The position numbers and the translations under genes are program-made. Positions 25,976 to 34,846 of a DNA stretch of 64,000 nucleotides are shown piece by piece. The number at the start of each line of letters is the position of its first letter. The first letter of the stretch is position 1. This DNA is from Paenibacillus sp. JJ-100 (GTDB lineage: Bacteria; Bacillota; Bacilli; Paenibacillales; Paenibacillaceae): the NCBI RefSeq assembly GCF_948329825.1, contig NZ_CAOJCM010000005.1, forward strand, positions 124,001 through 188,000. The letters run 5' to 3'. Under the pieces are notes generated by a model. The model was not told the DNA's origin. It saw only the letters and a program-made list of their open reading frames with translations, and did no database searches.

Positions 25976-27625
25976 TTATGGCTGGATACGTACATCGTTA
26001 AAAAGTGGATAACCTAGTGAATCAAACTTGAACCCTTCAACGTTTTTGGATGCTGCCACCGTGTACGGAAATACGTATATTGGCAAAATAACTGCTTGTT
26101 CAATGAGATATTTCTGAATCTGACTGTAGATCTCTACCCTTTTCGCCGAATCCGACTCTACCGCTCCCTGCTCTAACAGTTGATCGATCTCTGAATCAGA
26201 CAAACCGGATAATGTGGGGCGTTCCCCTTCCGCACTTGTATGATAGAAAGCATATAAGGCGTTTGGATCGGAGTTGACCTGGCTGTTGCCATACAGATCA
26301 TAATCCCAGTTCTGATAGATCACAGTAGCAATGTCTTTGGTAATCACTACTTCTACCGCAATGCCCAGCGGTTTCAGCTGTTGCTGGATGACCGCAGCAA
26401 TGTCATTCCGTTTCTCCCGGTTAGGAGAGCCATCCACATAACGCAGGGTCAGCTTCTTCCCGTCTTTGACACGAATCCCGTCAGTCCCCTTAACCCAGCC
26501 CTGCTCATCCAGCAGCTGGTTCGCGCGGTTGATATCCGGGGTGATGCTTCCTTCAAGCGCCTTGTCATAGCCGAGAATGCCTGGAGACAATGCAGACCAT
26601 GCGCGCTCGTAGTTACCCAGATACAAGGTTTTCACAATGGACTCGACGTCTACAGCGGATTGTACCGCTTGCCTTACTTTTACATCATCCCAAGGTGCCT
26701 TGCGCAAATTGAAAAAGAGGGTATACGGCAGTCCAACGGTGTTAGCCTGCAACAATTGCTGGTTTGGATCATTTTTCAGCGCAGCGATATTTTGCGGCGG
26801 TACGGTCTCTGCGGCAAACACCTGCTTGCTTTGCACACTTCCGATGCGTGTTGCTTCTTCCGGTACAATTTTAAACGTGATCGTATCGATATAAGGAGCC
26901 CCTTTGTTCTCAACCGTATCCGGGCCCCAGTTGTAATCCTTGTTTTTGGCTACAACGATATCTGCATTTTCATCCCATTTCACAAAGGTATACGGGCCCG
27001 TGCCTACTGGATTTTTGCCCAGTTGATCCCCATATTTCTTCGCAGCCGTTGGAGACACGATTCCCAGTAATGCCTGACTCAGGTTACCGAGAAATGCCTG
27101 CGAAGGCGCATCCAGATTGACTTTGATCGTATATTCATCAATGACTTCGGAGGAGCTATAAGGTCTAATCAGGGCTAGGGAATTGGCAGCTTTGGTGGCC
27201 GGATCAATGACCCGATCCAGATTATACTTCACCGCTTCTGCATTAAACGGAGTTCCATCATGGAATTTCACGTCCTCACGCAGCTTGAAGGTATAACTTT
27301 TGCCGTCCTTCGATACACTCCATTCCTTGGCTAGCCAAGGTTTGATAGAGCCATCGGGCAGCTGAACCACCAGATTGTCGTAGATCGTGCGAATCGCTCG
27401 TACGGCTACGGCAAGCCCACTGCGATGTGGGTCGAGCGTATCCGGTGAAGTGGCTAGCGCAAAGGTGAGGTTACCACCTTCTGCTTTACCAGCCTGACCC
27501 CCGCCGGCGGAAGCCTGTGCCGCACCGCTGGTTTTGCCTCCTGACGCTGCTCCGCATCCGGACAAAACCATCACCAATGCTACGGCCAACGCCACAACTT
27601 TTGTCCATGAAATAGACTTGTTCAT
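25976..27625 (-). CDS. oligopeptide-type substrate-binding lipoprotein
   Basis: Receptor of the importer, 549 residues. Signal peptide with lipobox VLSGC, a Gly/Ala/Ser-rich spacer, then the SBP_bac_5 motif YTFKLREDVKFHDGTPFNAEAVKYNL and GTGPYTFVKWDENADIVVAKN. Paralogous in fold to CntA but clearly distinct. AGAGGGGG precedes ATG 27625. Ligand unknown; placement between a sulfur-type monooxygenase and its FMN reductase suggests a sulfur-containing organic compound. The 256 bases upstream hold an ATAGGGAAT element and otherwise no clear gene. Confidence 0.9.
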   Translation of the reverse strand: MNKSISWTKVVALAVALVMVLSGCGAASGGKTSGAAQASAGGGQAGKAEGGNLTFALATSPDTLDPHRSGLAVAVRAIRTIYDNLVVQLPDGSIKPWLAKEWSVSKDGKSYTFKLREDVKFHDGTPFNAEAVKYNLDRVIDPATKAANSLALIRPYSSSEVIDEYTIKVNLDAPSQAFLGNLSQALLGIVSPTAAKKYGDQLGKNPVGTGPYTFVKWDENADIVVAKNKDYNWGPDTVENKGAPYIDTITFKIVPEEATRIGSVQSKQVFAAETVPPQNIAALKNDPNQQLLQANTVGLPYTLFFNLRKAPWDDVKVRQAVQSAVDVESIVKTLYLGNYERAWSALSPGILGYDKALEGSITPDINRANQLLDEQGWVKGTDGIRVKDGKKLTLRYVDGSPNREKRNDIAAVIQQQLKPLGIAVEVVITKDIATVIYQNWDYDLYGNSQVNSDPNALYAFYHTSAEGERPTLSGLSDSEIDQLLEQGAVESDSAKRVEIYSQIQKYLIEQAVILPIYVFPYTVAASKNVEGFKFDSLGYPLFNDVRIQP

Positions 27626-27694
27626 ATCGCTTCCCCCTCTGTGTATACAGGTGTCATTAATGTGCTACGGTAAGCAAACCTCTATATAATTTAT

Positions 27695-27703
27695 ATTCCC
27701 TAT
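27695..27703 (-). promoter_or_regulatory. ATAGGGAAT element upstream of the receptor gene
   Basis: On the minus strand CATAGGGAATATAAATTAT lies about 70 bases upstream of the receptor gene. Similar ATAGG(G)AAT sequences occur before the other transcription units of this locus at 29315, 29807 and 23367, suggesting one regulator binds them all. Which regulator is not known. Confidence 0.35.
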
Positions 27704-27874
27704 GAGAAAAGTAGGTTTTAAGACAAAAAGAACTCATTAACTTTATCAACTTTATTAGCCCTGTGATCCAGATGTATTTGCACTTCATTTTACACAGGTT
27801 AGATTTATCGCATCTTAATAACATGAATTAAAACAATTAAATGATGATCGATTTAGATGATATGCTGCATTCGA

Positions 27875-29218
27875 TTAGATGACGTTCGACTGTTCCTGTG
27901 TTCTCGCTGCTGTATAACGGTTTACAGGCACCTGAACACCCAGATTGCCACGCAGTGTATCATGCTCATATTCCGTACGATAGATGCCGCGTTCCTGTAG
28001 AATAGGCACCACCAACTCGACAAAGTCGGACAATCCGCTAGGCAACTCCGAGGCAATGATGAATCCGTCTGCTGCTTCTGCCTCAAACCATTCCTGAACC
28101 TTGTCTGCAACCTGCTCCGGTGTCCCCAGGAATTGACTCCGTGGTGTTGCAGCCCGTAGAGCAACTTCGCGCAGCGTTAACCCCTGTTCTTTGGCATCTT
28201 TTTTAATCTTGTCTGTTCCACTGCGGAAGCTGTTGCTGCCTATGCCATCCAGTTCAGGGAACGGTTCATCCAGCGGATATTGGGAGAAATCATGATGCTC
28301 GAAGAAACGTCCCAAATAGTCCAACGCTTTATCAATGGTTACAAGGCTCGCGATCTCCTGATACTTCTGTTCCGCTTCCTCTGCCGTCTGTCCCACAATC
28401 GGGTTAATGCCTGGCAAAATGACAATATCTTGCGCTGAACGTCCATAGGAGGCGGCCCGTGTTTTCACGTCCTTATAAAATGCTTGTGCATCTTCAATGT
28501 TATCGTGTCCAGTGAATACCGCATCAGCTTCCTGTGCCGCCAGCGTTTTGCCATCGTCTGAAGAACCTGCCTGGAAAATAACCGGCTGTCCCTGCCGTGA
28601 ACGAGCGATGTTCAATGGCCCTTGTACAGAGAAGAACTCCCCCTCATGGTTCAGGGTGTGCATTTTGGAAGGATCGAAGAACACGCCGCTCTTCTTGTCT
28701 CTTACGAATGCATCGTCTTCCCAGGAATCCCACAATCCCTTGGTCACTTGTAAATATTCCTTTGCAATTCGATAACGTTCCGGATGTGTTGGATGGTGAC
28801 TCTTGCTATAATTTTTCGCGGTACCTTCCAAGGGGGATGTCACCACATTCCAGCCTGCACGGCCATCACTGATCAGATCAAGAGAACCAAACTGTCTGGC
28901 GACTGTAAATGGATCACTGTAGGATGTGGAAAGTGTACCTACAAGTCCAATGCGTGAAGTTACCGCAGCAAGAGCGGAAAGAATGCTGATCGGCTCAAAG
29001 CGATTCAGAAAGTGAGGAATGGATTTTTCGGTAATATATAGACCGTCCGCAATAAATACAAGATCAAACTTACCCTCTTCAGCCTTGAGCGCCTGACGTT
29101 TGTAAAATCCAAAATTTACGCTGGCATCGGCCAGAACCTCCGGGTGTCTCCAAGTTGTGTTGCTTCCCCCAACGCCATGAATGATGGCTCCAAACTTCAA
29201 ACTACGTTTTGCTGTCAT
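27875..29218 (-). CDS. flavin-dependent monooxygenase (LLM class, NtaA/SnaA/DszA type)
   Basis: Reduced-flavin-dependent oxygenase of about 447 residues that would oxidise an organosulfur or similar compound with FMNH2 from the SsuE-like reductase. The family pattern is visible: [53 protein letters not shown] with the flavin-binding region, and [23 protein letters not shown] at 29218 is preferred over TTG 29224, with AAGGCGG seven bases upstream. It leads the locus ahead of the receptor gene. In B. subtilis, YtnJ and YxeK of this group act on S-substituted cysteines. Confidence 0.88.
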   Translation of the reverse strand: MTAKRSLKFGAIIHGVGGSNTTWRHPEVLADASVNFGFYKRQALKAEEGKFDLVFIADGLYITEKSIPHFLNRFEPISILSALAAVTSRIGLVGTLSTSYSDPFTVARQFGSLDLISDGRAGWNVVTSPLEGTAKNYSKSHHPTHPERYRIAKEYLQVTKGLWDSWEDDAFVRDKKSGVFFDPSKMHTLNHEGEFFSVQGPLNIARSRQGQPVIFQAGSSDDGKTLAAQEADAVFTGHDNIEDAQAFYKDVKTRAASYGRSAQDIVILPGINPIVGQTAEEAEQKYQEIASLVTIDKALDYLGRFFEHHDFSQYPLDEPFPELDGIGSNSFRSGTDKIKKDAKEQGLTLREVALRAATPRSQFLGTPEQVADKVQEWFEAEAADGFIIASELPSGLSDFVELVVPILQERGIYRTEYEHDTLRGNLGVQVPVNRYTAARTQEQSNVI

Positions 29219-29314
29219 ATGCAATCCGCCTTCCCTGAATTAAGGTTATTTGATGGAACCAAAATGTAGCGTATTTAAATCAATGATAGAGTATAAACAA
29301 CCATAAAATTGATT

Positions 29315-29322
29315 ATTCCTAT
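29315..29322 (-). promoter_or_regulatory. ATAGGAAT element upstream of monooxygenase
   Basis: On the minus strand ATAGGAATAATCAATTTTAT lies about 95 bases upstream of the monooxygenase start, in the 222-base gap that otherwise holds nothing recognisable. It matches the elements at 27695 and 29807. Confidence 0.35.
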
Positions 29323-29440
29323 GCGTTTGGTTTGCTTTAATTTCACACAGCTTATCACTGCCTCGTGAACCGGTCAACCGTGCTTCTAATAGATTTTTTC
29401 TATAAGCATATTGCATTCCTGGGACTTAAACTTTTTCCAT

Positions 29441-29716
29441 TCAGACAACAATCACTTCATCCTGCCGCACCAGAAGTTCCACCAGCTTTTCTAAATCAGG
29501 CTCCAGCAGAGCTTCATATTTTCCGTTCGCGCCCACTTCAATGACAGGTACGTGCCGGATGCCGTATTTGACTTCAAGTACATCTCGTAGCACATCGTTT
29601 CCCTGCACTTCAATGTTCTCGAATGGCTGGTTATGCTCGGTTAGAAACGCTTTGACTTCCCCGCAGAAATGACAACCCGTTTTACTCCATAACACCACTT
29701 TTTTGGATGATGACAT
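29441..29716 (-). CDS. glutaredoxin-like thiol-disulfide protein
   Basis: Small thioredoxin-fold protein of about 92 residues with the CxxC site in KTGCHFCGEVKAFL and the cis-Pro region HVPVIEV. B. subtilis YtnI is a glutaredoxin-like protein in a sulfur operon with a comparable gene set. ATG at 29716 follows GGAGGT by six bases; ATG at 29722 would be too close to it. It leads the locus. Redox partner unknown. Confidence 0.85.
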   Translation of the reverse strand: MSSSKKVVLWSKTGCHFCGEVKAFLTEHNQPFENIEVQGNDVLRDVLEVKYGIRHVPVIEVGANGKYEALLEPDLEKLVELLVRQDEVIVV

Positions 29717-29806
29717 CGACATACCTCCAGATTTTCATAAGTGTGATCCAGAAGATTAGACAACCTGGACAACCAGATCACCTATGCCTAAATTCCCATC
29801 TGTTAA

Positions 29807-29814
29807 ATAGGAAT
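29807..29814 (+). promoter_or_regulatory. ATAGGAAT element upstream of glutaredoxin gene
   Basis: ATAGGAATTATGGCTATAAA on the plus strand, about 90 bases upstream of the glutaredoxin start. Same core as at 29315 but in the opposite orientation relative to the gene. Otherwise 29717-29951 appears free of genes. Confidence 0.3.
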
Positions 29815-29951
29815 TATGGCTATAAATTTACTCCTGCACACTCGCAGCGTCAATACATCTGCTAATAGAACAATCCTATAACAGAATAGAAAAATTATAT
29901 TTTGATTTTGAAATATAATTTTTGATTTAAAAAAAAGGAGTGAGATTAGAC

Positions 29952-30398
29952 TCACTCCAATGCTTTTAACTTCTCCTCAATCCTCTTTGCTTCTTCTAAA
30001 TTTGATGCAGGAGAACTTATAACTAAACCTTCATTCTTATATTTTTCATTCGTTAATTTCATGTATAGTTCAGGTTCTGTAATCATAATTGCAAATTGAT
30101 TAGCCTGGTTATCCAAATATATATCTCCTAACACTGTTCTCTTAGCACCTTCCTAAGAAATTAGTGATGAGCTATGCATGAAGGTGACGTGTTCGAAGAC
30201 CATATCATTAATCGATAAAGCCCCCTCATAAGCATTATTCTTATTCAAACTCCCTTTCAAACTCACCTCTAATTCCCTATACAGCTCGGAGTTTTCGCTA
30301 AACATATACGATGGTAATTTAATATCTATTTTTTCACGATGACTACACCCTGAAAGAAATAATAAAATAAATAAAGTAATACAAAGTATTCTTTTCAT
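29952..30398 (-). pseudogene. small lipoprotein gene interrupted by an in-frame TAG
   Basis: The frame starts at ATG 30398 behind GGAGG, with a clear lipoprotein signal (MKRILCITLFILLFLSGC, cysteine at residue 18). It reads to ...MHSSSLIS and meets TAG at 30153-30155. The same frame then continues EGAKRTVLGDIYLD to a natural end at KLKALE (stop at 29952) with no shift. Family not recognised. Read as one ~148-residue lipoprotein gene inactivated by a nonsense change. Alternatives are two separate short genes, a natural short form, or a sequencing error. Codon use is more AT-rich than nearby genes. Confidence 0.65.
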
Positions 30399-30730
30399 TT
30401 TTCGCCTCCAATTTTTCTCACCAAGGGTAGCTACAATCCCCCAGTCCAACTCCTTTTCTTCCACAAATGAAGATAGATATGCCTAGATGAACATTGAAAA
30501 TATGTATATGCCTCTCGGCAGATCGCTGGGGCGAGCACCGCCGTGAACAGAGAAAAAAGGCATCCATACAACACAGGTATCTCCTGAATCACTTTCATGT
30601 CGTCGAGTGATTGCGCAGCCCATGTATGAAAAACTTCATGCGAATGAACAGATTAGCGCTGTGTTAAGCGCTAAAACGGCTTCCCTGCTGTGTTGCTCAT
30701 CCGCATGTTTATCGTACTGATCGGTGCTCA

Positions 30731-32386
30731 TTACAAGTCCTTATTCAACAGCTGAGGTGGAGCGATTATTGGCCATCCTTCCGGTACCGACTGAAGCTGT
30801 TCTGTCGTTATAGGATGCACATGTCTGGAACGTACTCCCCAGCATTCGGCTACGTAACTGGACACAAACTTTCTGCGTTTGCCCTCGCTGATCTGATACC
30901 ATACTTCAGGGGTGCCTGTAGCCGCAACTATGCTTGCACCTATAGCTGACTGGTCAGGATCAGAAGTGATTACAGCCAAAGGAAGATCGGATTCAAGCGA
31001 TCCATTATAGATGTCTCCAGTGGACATAAGCGCTTCTCCCACAGGTATGCCCAGCAGATCCGGTTTGGCTATCCGTACTGGAGAGATACCGCGTGGAACG
31101 GGAATGTTCAGCTTTCGACGCTGACCACCCCTTAGTATATAGACATCATCTTGAAGATCAATGAGGAATGCACCTTCGGGATAGAAATCACTGCTTCGTC
31201 TGAACGGTGATGCTGCAGGATTGTTTTCGGTAGAAGAGGCAGAGGACACCGCTACATGCTGGCGTAGATCTCCCTTGGCCACCGACGAGGTTAAATTCGA
31301 TTGAGATCGAGATTGATGGTTTGAGTGCTGAATCTTTGCCAGCCTAGAGGTTTCGGCGATGAGCGCATGAGGATCTCCCCACTTCTGACTGTAAAATTGT
31401 TCATTGTCTTTGTTTACCGAGTGAAAGTCCTGCTCCCCGAGCGCTTTCATGCTGACACTTCCAAAATGGTGGATAAACGCGTCACCTGCTACAGCAAGCC
31501 TGTATCCCTGCATACGTACACGGATAATCCAGTCGTCATCCTCAAAGTTGCCAACAGCGTAACCTTCATCCAGATAACCTACGCGCTCAAACAAATCTCT
31601 GGAAAACAGCCAGCAAAATCCGACGAGTCGGTCTGTCAATCGATGTTTCTCTGGATCTGGACGATTCTGGATAGCAGCGAAAGACCACATCTCTTTCACT
31701 TCACGATAAGGCACCTCAATCTGCTGATCTCCGCCAATATAATTGGTTACTGGACCTACCACGCCGATCTGTGGATCACTGTGAAGACACTCCATCATAT
31801 TATCCAGCCAGCCTGGGGTAACCAGAGTATCGTTGTTCAATACGACGATATGCCGCCCTTTCGCCATCATCAGACCATGATTCACGCCTCCGGCGAATCC
31901 TCGGTTCTTCTCCAGTGCAGCCACTCTGACCATACCGCCTTGGCGAAGCAGTGCTTCTGCCGTGCCATCCTGAGACGCATTGTCTACCACGATGATTTCA
32001 TAAGGAGCCGGGGTATGTTTCTCAATGCTTGACACACATTGCAGCACATAATCACGCTGATTGAAGGTGGGAATGATAATGCTGACCCCTTCAAAAATAA
32101 CCCCGAATGAATTTTGTCCCTGACGAACACCGTCTTCGTACCCTCGATCATACCCCTGCCTGTATAGCTTTGTGCTACGGAGGAGACGTTTGCTTTTTTT
32201 TCCTTTCCGTGAGCCTTTACGCAAGCCACCACCGGCGGCATGAACGAACACCTCAGCAGATGTTCCTACGCGATGAGGATGGCCGCCTGATGAGGATACC
32301 TTTTTTCTAGGCTGACGGCTTTGTTTTACACGTTCCAGACTGCCTTTACTTGCGTTCTGAAGCTGTGTTTCCGATTTCTTCAACAT
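30731..32386 (-). CDS. GT2 glycosyltransferase with basic N-terminus and C-terminal repeat domain
   Basis: Inverting GT-A enzyme of about 551 residues. Residues 1-73 are basic and low in complexity (KGSRKGKKSKRLLR). Residues 74-90 are KLYRQGYDRGYEDGVRQG, the Y-x-x-G module of this locus. The catalytic domain runs from about 98: VSIIIPTFNQRDYVLQC, VVDNASQDGT, VVLNNDTLVTPGW with the DxD-like motif, and NFEDDDWIIRVRMQGYRL. The last ~150 residues hold two similar segments (ILRGGQRRKLNI and QISEGKRRKFVSS). ATG at 32386 has GGAGG; a GTG at 32449 abutting the previous stop is possible. Probable role in spore surface glycan assembly. Confidence 0.85.
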   Translation of the reverse strand: MLKKSETQLQNASKGSLERVKQSRQPRKKVSSSGGHPHRVGTSAEVFVHAAGGGLRKGSRKGKKSKRLLRSTKLYRQGYDRGYEDGVRQGQNSFGVIFEGVSIIIPTFNQRDYVLQCVSSIEKHTPAPYEIIVVDNASQDGTAEALLRQGGMVRVAALEKNRGFAGGVNHGLMMAKGRHIVVLNNDTLVTPGWLDNMMECLHSDPQIGVVGPVTNYIGGDQQIEVPYREVKEMWSFAAIQNRPDPEKHRLTDRLVGFCWLFSRDLFERVGYLDEGYAVGNFEDDDWIIRVRMQGYRLAVAGDAFIHHFGSVSMKALGEQDFHSVNKDNEQFYSQKWGDPHALIAETSRLAKIQHSNHQSRSQSNLTSSVAKGDLRQHVAVSSASSTENNPAASPFRRSSDFYPEGAFLIDLQDDVYILRGGQRRKLNIPVPRGISPVRIAKPDLLGIPVGEALMSTGDIYNGSLESDLPLAVITSDPDQSAIGASIVAATGTPEVWYQISEGKRRKFVSSYVAECWGVRSRHVHPITTEQLQSVPEGWPIIAPPQLLNKDL

Positions 32387-32448
32387 GCTTCCTCCATTCC
32401 ACCTCGTTCCCAAGGCAAGGTTTCGCTGATTCTGCCCCGGACGATTCA

Positions 32449-33978
32449 CTAGAGTTGAAGCTCTCCTGTCACTAATTTATCTGCCAAGTGTCCGAAGTCA
32501 ATAGCAACTTTGCCCAGTTCGCCAGCAATACATCTGCATAGTACTACCGCTGGAATGCCTGCCGCGACTAATGCGATATCAAAGGGTTGACCCGCTGTCT
32601 GCTGCATCACTCTTGGAATATCTGCCATACCCGATACAACGGGAACGATGCCTGTGACCTGTATCCCATGCTGCTGAAGCAAGGCTCCAAGCTCTGTCGC
32701 CTGGCTACCCATAAGCAGCACGCGCCGTCCTTGCAAGATCGGTAGCAGCAGATGGGACTGATGCAGACTGTAGTTGATCGTAGAACTGGTCAATTTCAGG
32801 CTGGACCAGTCGATCCCGAAATGGCGTAGCACGGGGAATAACAGTCCCTGAAACGTGGGTGCACGTGAGGTGGGCACGCCCACCCAGTCCGCAGCTTGGA
32901 TGGCTTCCGCCAGCATCGCGCGGATCTCCGGCGTGGAACTTGGCACCCCTGCATACGGCAGGAACGGTGCCAGCTCCTGCACTTCTGCGGCTGGCAGCAC
33001 CGTATCCGCTGCCAGTGCAAGCAGTTCGCCATCTCCGAGGCGAACGACAGACAGGGGGCGCTGTGCATCCAGCGCCGCCATGATGTGACCAGCCATCTCA
33101 TGAGGGCTGGTCAGCCGGGTAAGGCTAGGCGCGTACTGGCGGAATCCCGCCGCGATCAAATCTGCCGCCGCGACAGCGGGCAGAATGTGATCCGGCGGGA
33201 TGTGCTGCGCCACCAGCGCCTCGCCCCCGGCGAATACGCCGTCGCGGTACCCTGCGGCGTAATCGCCGGGCCCTGCCGCCTGCACAGCATGCTCCGCAGC
33301 CGGCAGCGGCATGCCTTTTGCGCTGCCCGCACTCGCGGCAGCGCCTTCCCGCCCCGCGGGCACGACAACACCCTGTGGGTGTGTCGTCTGGCGCGGGGCG
33401 GGGCCAGCACCGCTGGCAGGCATCGCCTGTGGCGAGCTGGCTTGCGGTGCTGGCCTAGGCGCACGGCGCATCGCCGTGCGCTGCTTGGCGCGGGCCGCAG
33501 CGCGCCGGCCCTGCGCAGAGGCGTGCCTGCGCCGGGCCGAGCCTGGGCGCAGGCGGCCCTGTGCTGCGCCAGCCAGCGCTGCCCGGCTGGCTCTGCCGGT
33601 TTTGCCCGCTCTTGCCTTGCTGCTAGACCTATTGGCCCCGCCGCCTTTGCCCGGTCTTGCCTCGCTTCCAGACCTGTTGATCCCACCAACTTTGCCCGTT
33701 CCTATCTCACCTGCGGACCTGCTGGCACCACCTGTTGTCCTCATTCCTATCTCTCCTGCTGACCTGCTGGCCCTGCCCGCATGGATTACATTTACTGTTC
33801 TCCCTGCTTTTCTCGGCTTGATCTCACTTCCCACCCGGCCTGCCTTGTTCACTCTTCCAGCCGCAACAGTCCTGCCTACATTCAACACAACTCCAGCCCG
33901 TCCTGCCTTACTTACTCTGAGCAGGCCGCCCGTATTGTCTCCCATTCTCCTGCCCCCGACTCTTGCTGTTCCTCTCAC
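32449..33978 (-). CDS. GT-D fold glycosyltransferase with long Arg/Gly/Ala-rich N-terminus
   Basis: The C-terminal ~220 residues match the GT-D fold group: SVVRLGDGELLALA, ADWVGVPTSRAPTFQGLLFP, LLMGSQATELGALLQQHGI and DIALVAAGIPAVVLC. The first ~235 residues are low-complexity, Arg/Gly/Ala/Ser-rich, with repeats such as AGRASRSAGEIG and ASRSAGEIGTG. DYAAGYRDGVFAGG at 239-252 matches the locus module and links the two parts. The coding DNA for the N-terminal part is visibly much more GC-rich than its neighbours. The start is probably GTG at 33978, with AAGGGGGG six bases upstream. Probably cotranscribed with the GT2 gene that follows. Confidence 0.8.
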   Translation of the reverse strand: MRGTARVGGRRMGDNTGGLLRVSKAGRAGVVLNVGRTVAAGRVNKAGRVGSEIKPRKAGRTVNVIHAGRASRSAGEIGMRTTGGASRSAGEIGTGKVGGINRSGSEARPGKGGGANRSSSKARAGKTGRASRAALAGAAQGRLRPGSARRRHASAQGRRAAARAKQRTAMRRAPRPAPQASSPQAMPASGAGPAPRQTTHPQGVVVPAGREGAAASAGSAKGMPLPAAEHAVQAAGPGDYAAGYRDGVFAGGEALVAQHIPPDHILPAVAAADLIAAGFRQYAPSLTRLTSPHEMAGHIMAALDAQRPLSVVRLGDGELLALAADTVLPAAEVQELAPFLPYAGVPSSTPEIRAMLAEAIQAADWVGVPTSRAPTFQGLLFPVLRHFGIDWSSLKLTSSTINYSLHQSHLLLPILQGRRVLLMGSQATELGALLQQHGIQVTGIVPVVSGMADIPRVMQQTAGQPFDIALVAAGIPAVVLCRCIAGELGKVAIDFGHLADKLVTGELQL

Positions 33979-34026
33979 ACCATTCCCCCCTTATGCATGG
34001 AAAAGGATGGCCGCTGTCGCTTGCAC

Positions 34027-34061
34027 AAAATGCCGGAGCTTTATTTCATTAGGCTCCGGCA
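34027..34061 (-). terminator. terminator between two glycosylation transcription units
   Basis: TGCCGGAGC (34031-34039) and GCTCCGGCA (34053-34061) form a nine-base stem followed on the minus strand by TTTTG. It lies 54 bases after the nucleotidyltransferase stop and separates that operon from the GT-D gene. Confidence 0.7.
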
Positions 34062-34114
34062 CAGATTCTGCTTCCAATCGGGCACTGCACAGCGGCTGTA
34101 TCGTGATATTTCAG

Positions 34115-34846
34115 CTATGGCAGCTGACCCTTCATTCGTACGGCTGCCTCCTCGAGTGATTCAAATGTTCCAGCATCACTCCAGTATTTTTGCAAAATAT
34201 CATATTCCAGTCCGCCACTCGCTGCATAATGGTTATTCACATCCGTAATCTCTAACTCTCCACGTGCAGACGGTGTGATGTTGTGAATCAAATTAAACAC
34301 ATGGTCATCATACATGTATATGCCGGTTACGCAGTAAGAGGTCTTAGGATGGCTTGGCTTTTCCTCAATATAGGCGATACGTTCCGGATGCTTCTCATCA
34401 AAGACAGGTACTCCGTAACGGCGGGCATCATCCACACCTTTAAGCAGCACACGTGCTGTACCCGCAGGTTGCTGCATATATCGGTCTACGTACGGCTTCA
34501 AATCATCACTGAACAGATTATCTCCGAGCAAAACTACGAATTTTTCACCGGGAAGAATAAACGATGATGCCAGATCAAGCGCTTCAGCAATGCCGCCTGC
34601 CTTTTCCTGAATACGATACGTCAGTCTTACCCCATGATCTGCCCCGCCTCCGAGATACTCCGTATACAACGCTGCGGAATGTTTGTTAATAACAATCAGA
34701 ATATCCTCGATCCCTGCCTGGCGAAGCCTGTCGATGCCATACATAATCATCGGATGTTTACCGACGGGAAGCAGATGTTTGTTTATAAGCCGGGTCAGAG
34801 GGTACAGTCTGGTCCCTGTTCCACCAGCAAGAATTACACCTTTCAT
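34115..34846 (-). CDS. sugar-1-phosphate nucleotidyltransferase (RmlA-like)
   Basis: Makes a nucleotide-activated sugar, probably dTDP-glucose or similar. The 243 residues begin MKGVILAGGTGTRLYPLTRL with the G-x-G-T-R nucleotide loop, have NKHLLPVGKHPMI, LLGDNLFSDDL with the metal aspartate, and YIEEKPSHPKTSYCVTGIYMYD. It is shorter than the ~290-residue tetrameric RmlA form. The ATG overlaps the stop of the upstream GT2 gene as ATGA. With the epimerase at 1-431 it is one of two sugar-nucleotide supply genes of the locus. Confidence 0.88.
   Translation of the reverse strand: MKGVILAGGTGTRLYPLTRLINKHLLPVGKHPMIMYGIDRLRQAGIEDILIVINKHSAALYTEYLGGGADHGVRLTYRIQEKAGGIAEALDLASSFILPGEKFVVLLGDNLFSDDLKPYVDRYMQQPAGTARVLLKGVDDARRYGVPVFDEKHPERIAYIEEKPSHPKTSYCVTGIYMYDDHVFNLIHNITPSARGELEITDVNNHYAASGGLEYDILQKYWSDAGTFESLEEAAVRMKGQLP

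Noticed and set aside
27626..27874. Possible SAM or T-box riboswitch before the receptor gene
   Set aside because: No conserved stems or T-box motif were found by eye; only the ATAGGGAAT element stands out.
32896..34159. Plus-strand open frames opposite the GT-D gene
   Set aside because: They arise from high GC content at third positions; the minus frame has the recognisable GT-D domain and a good start.
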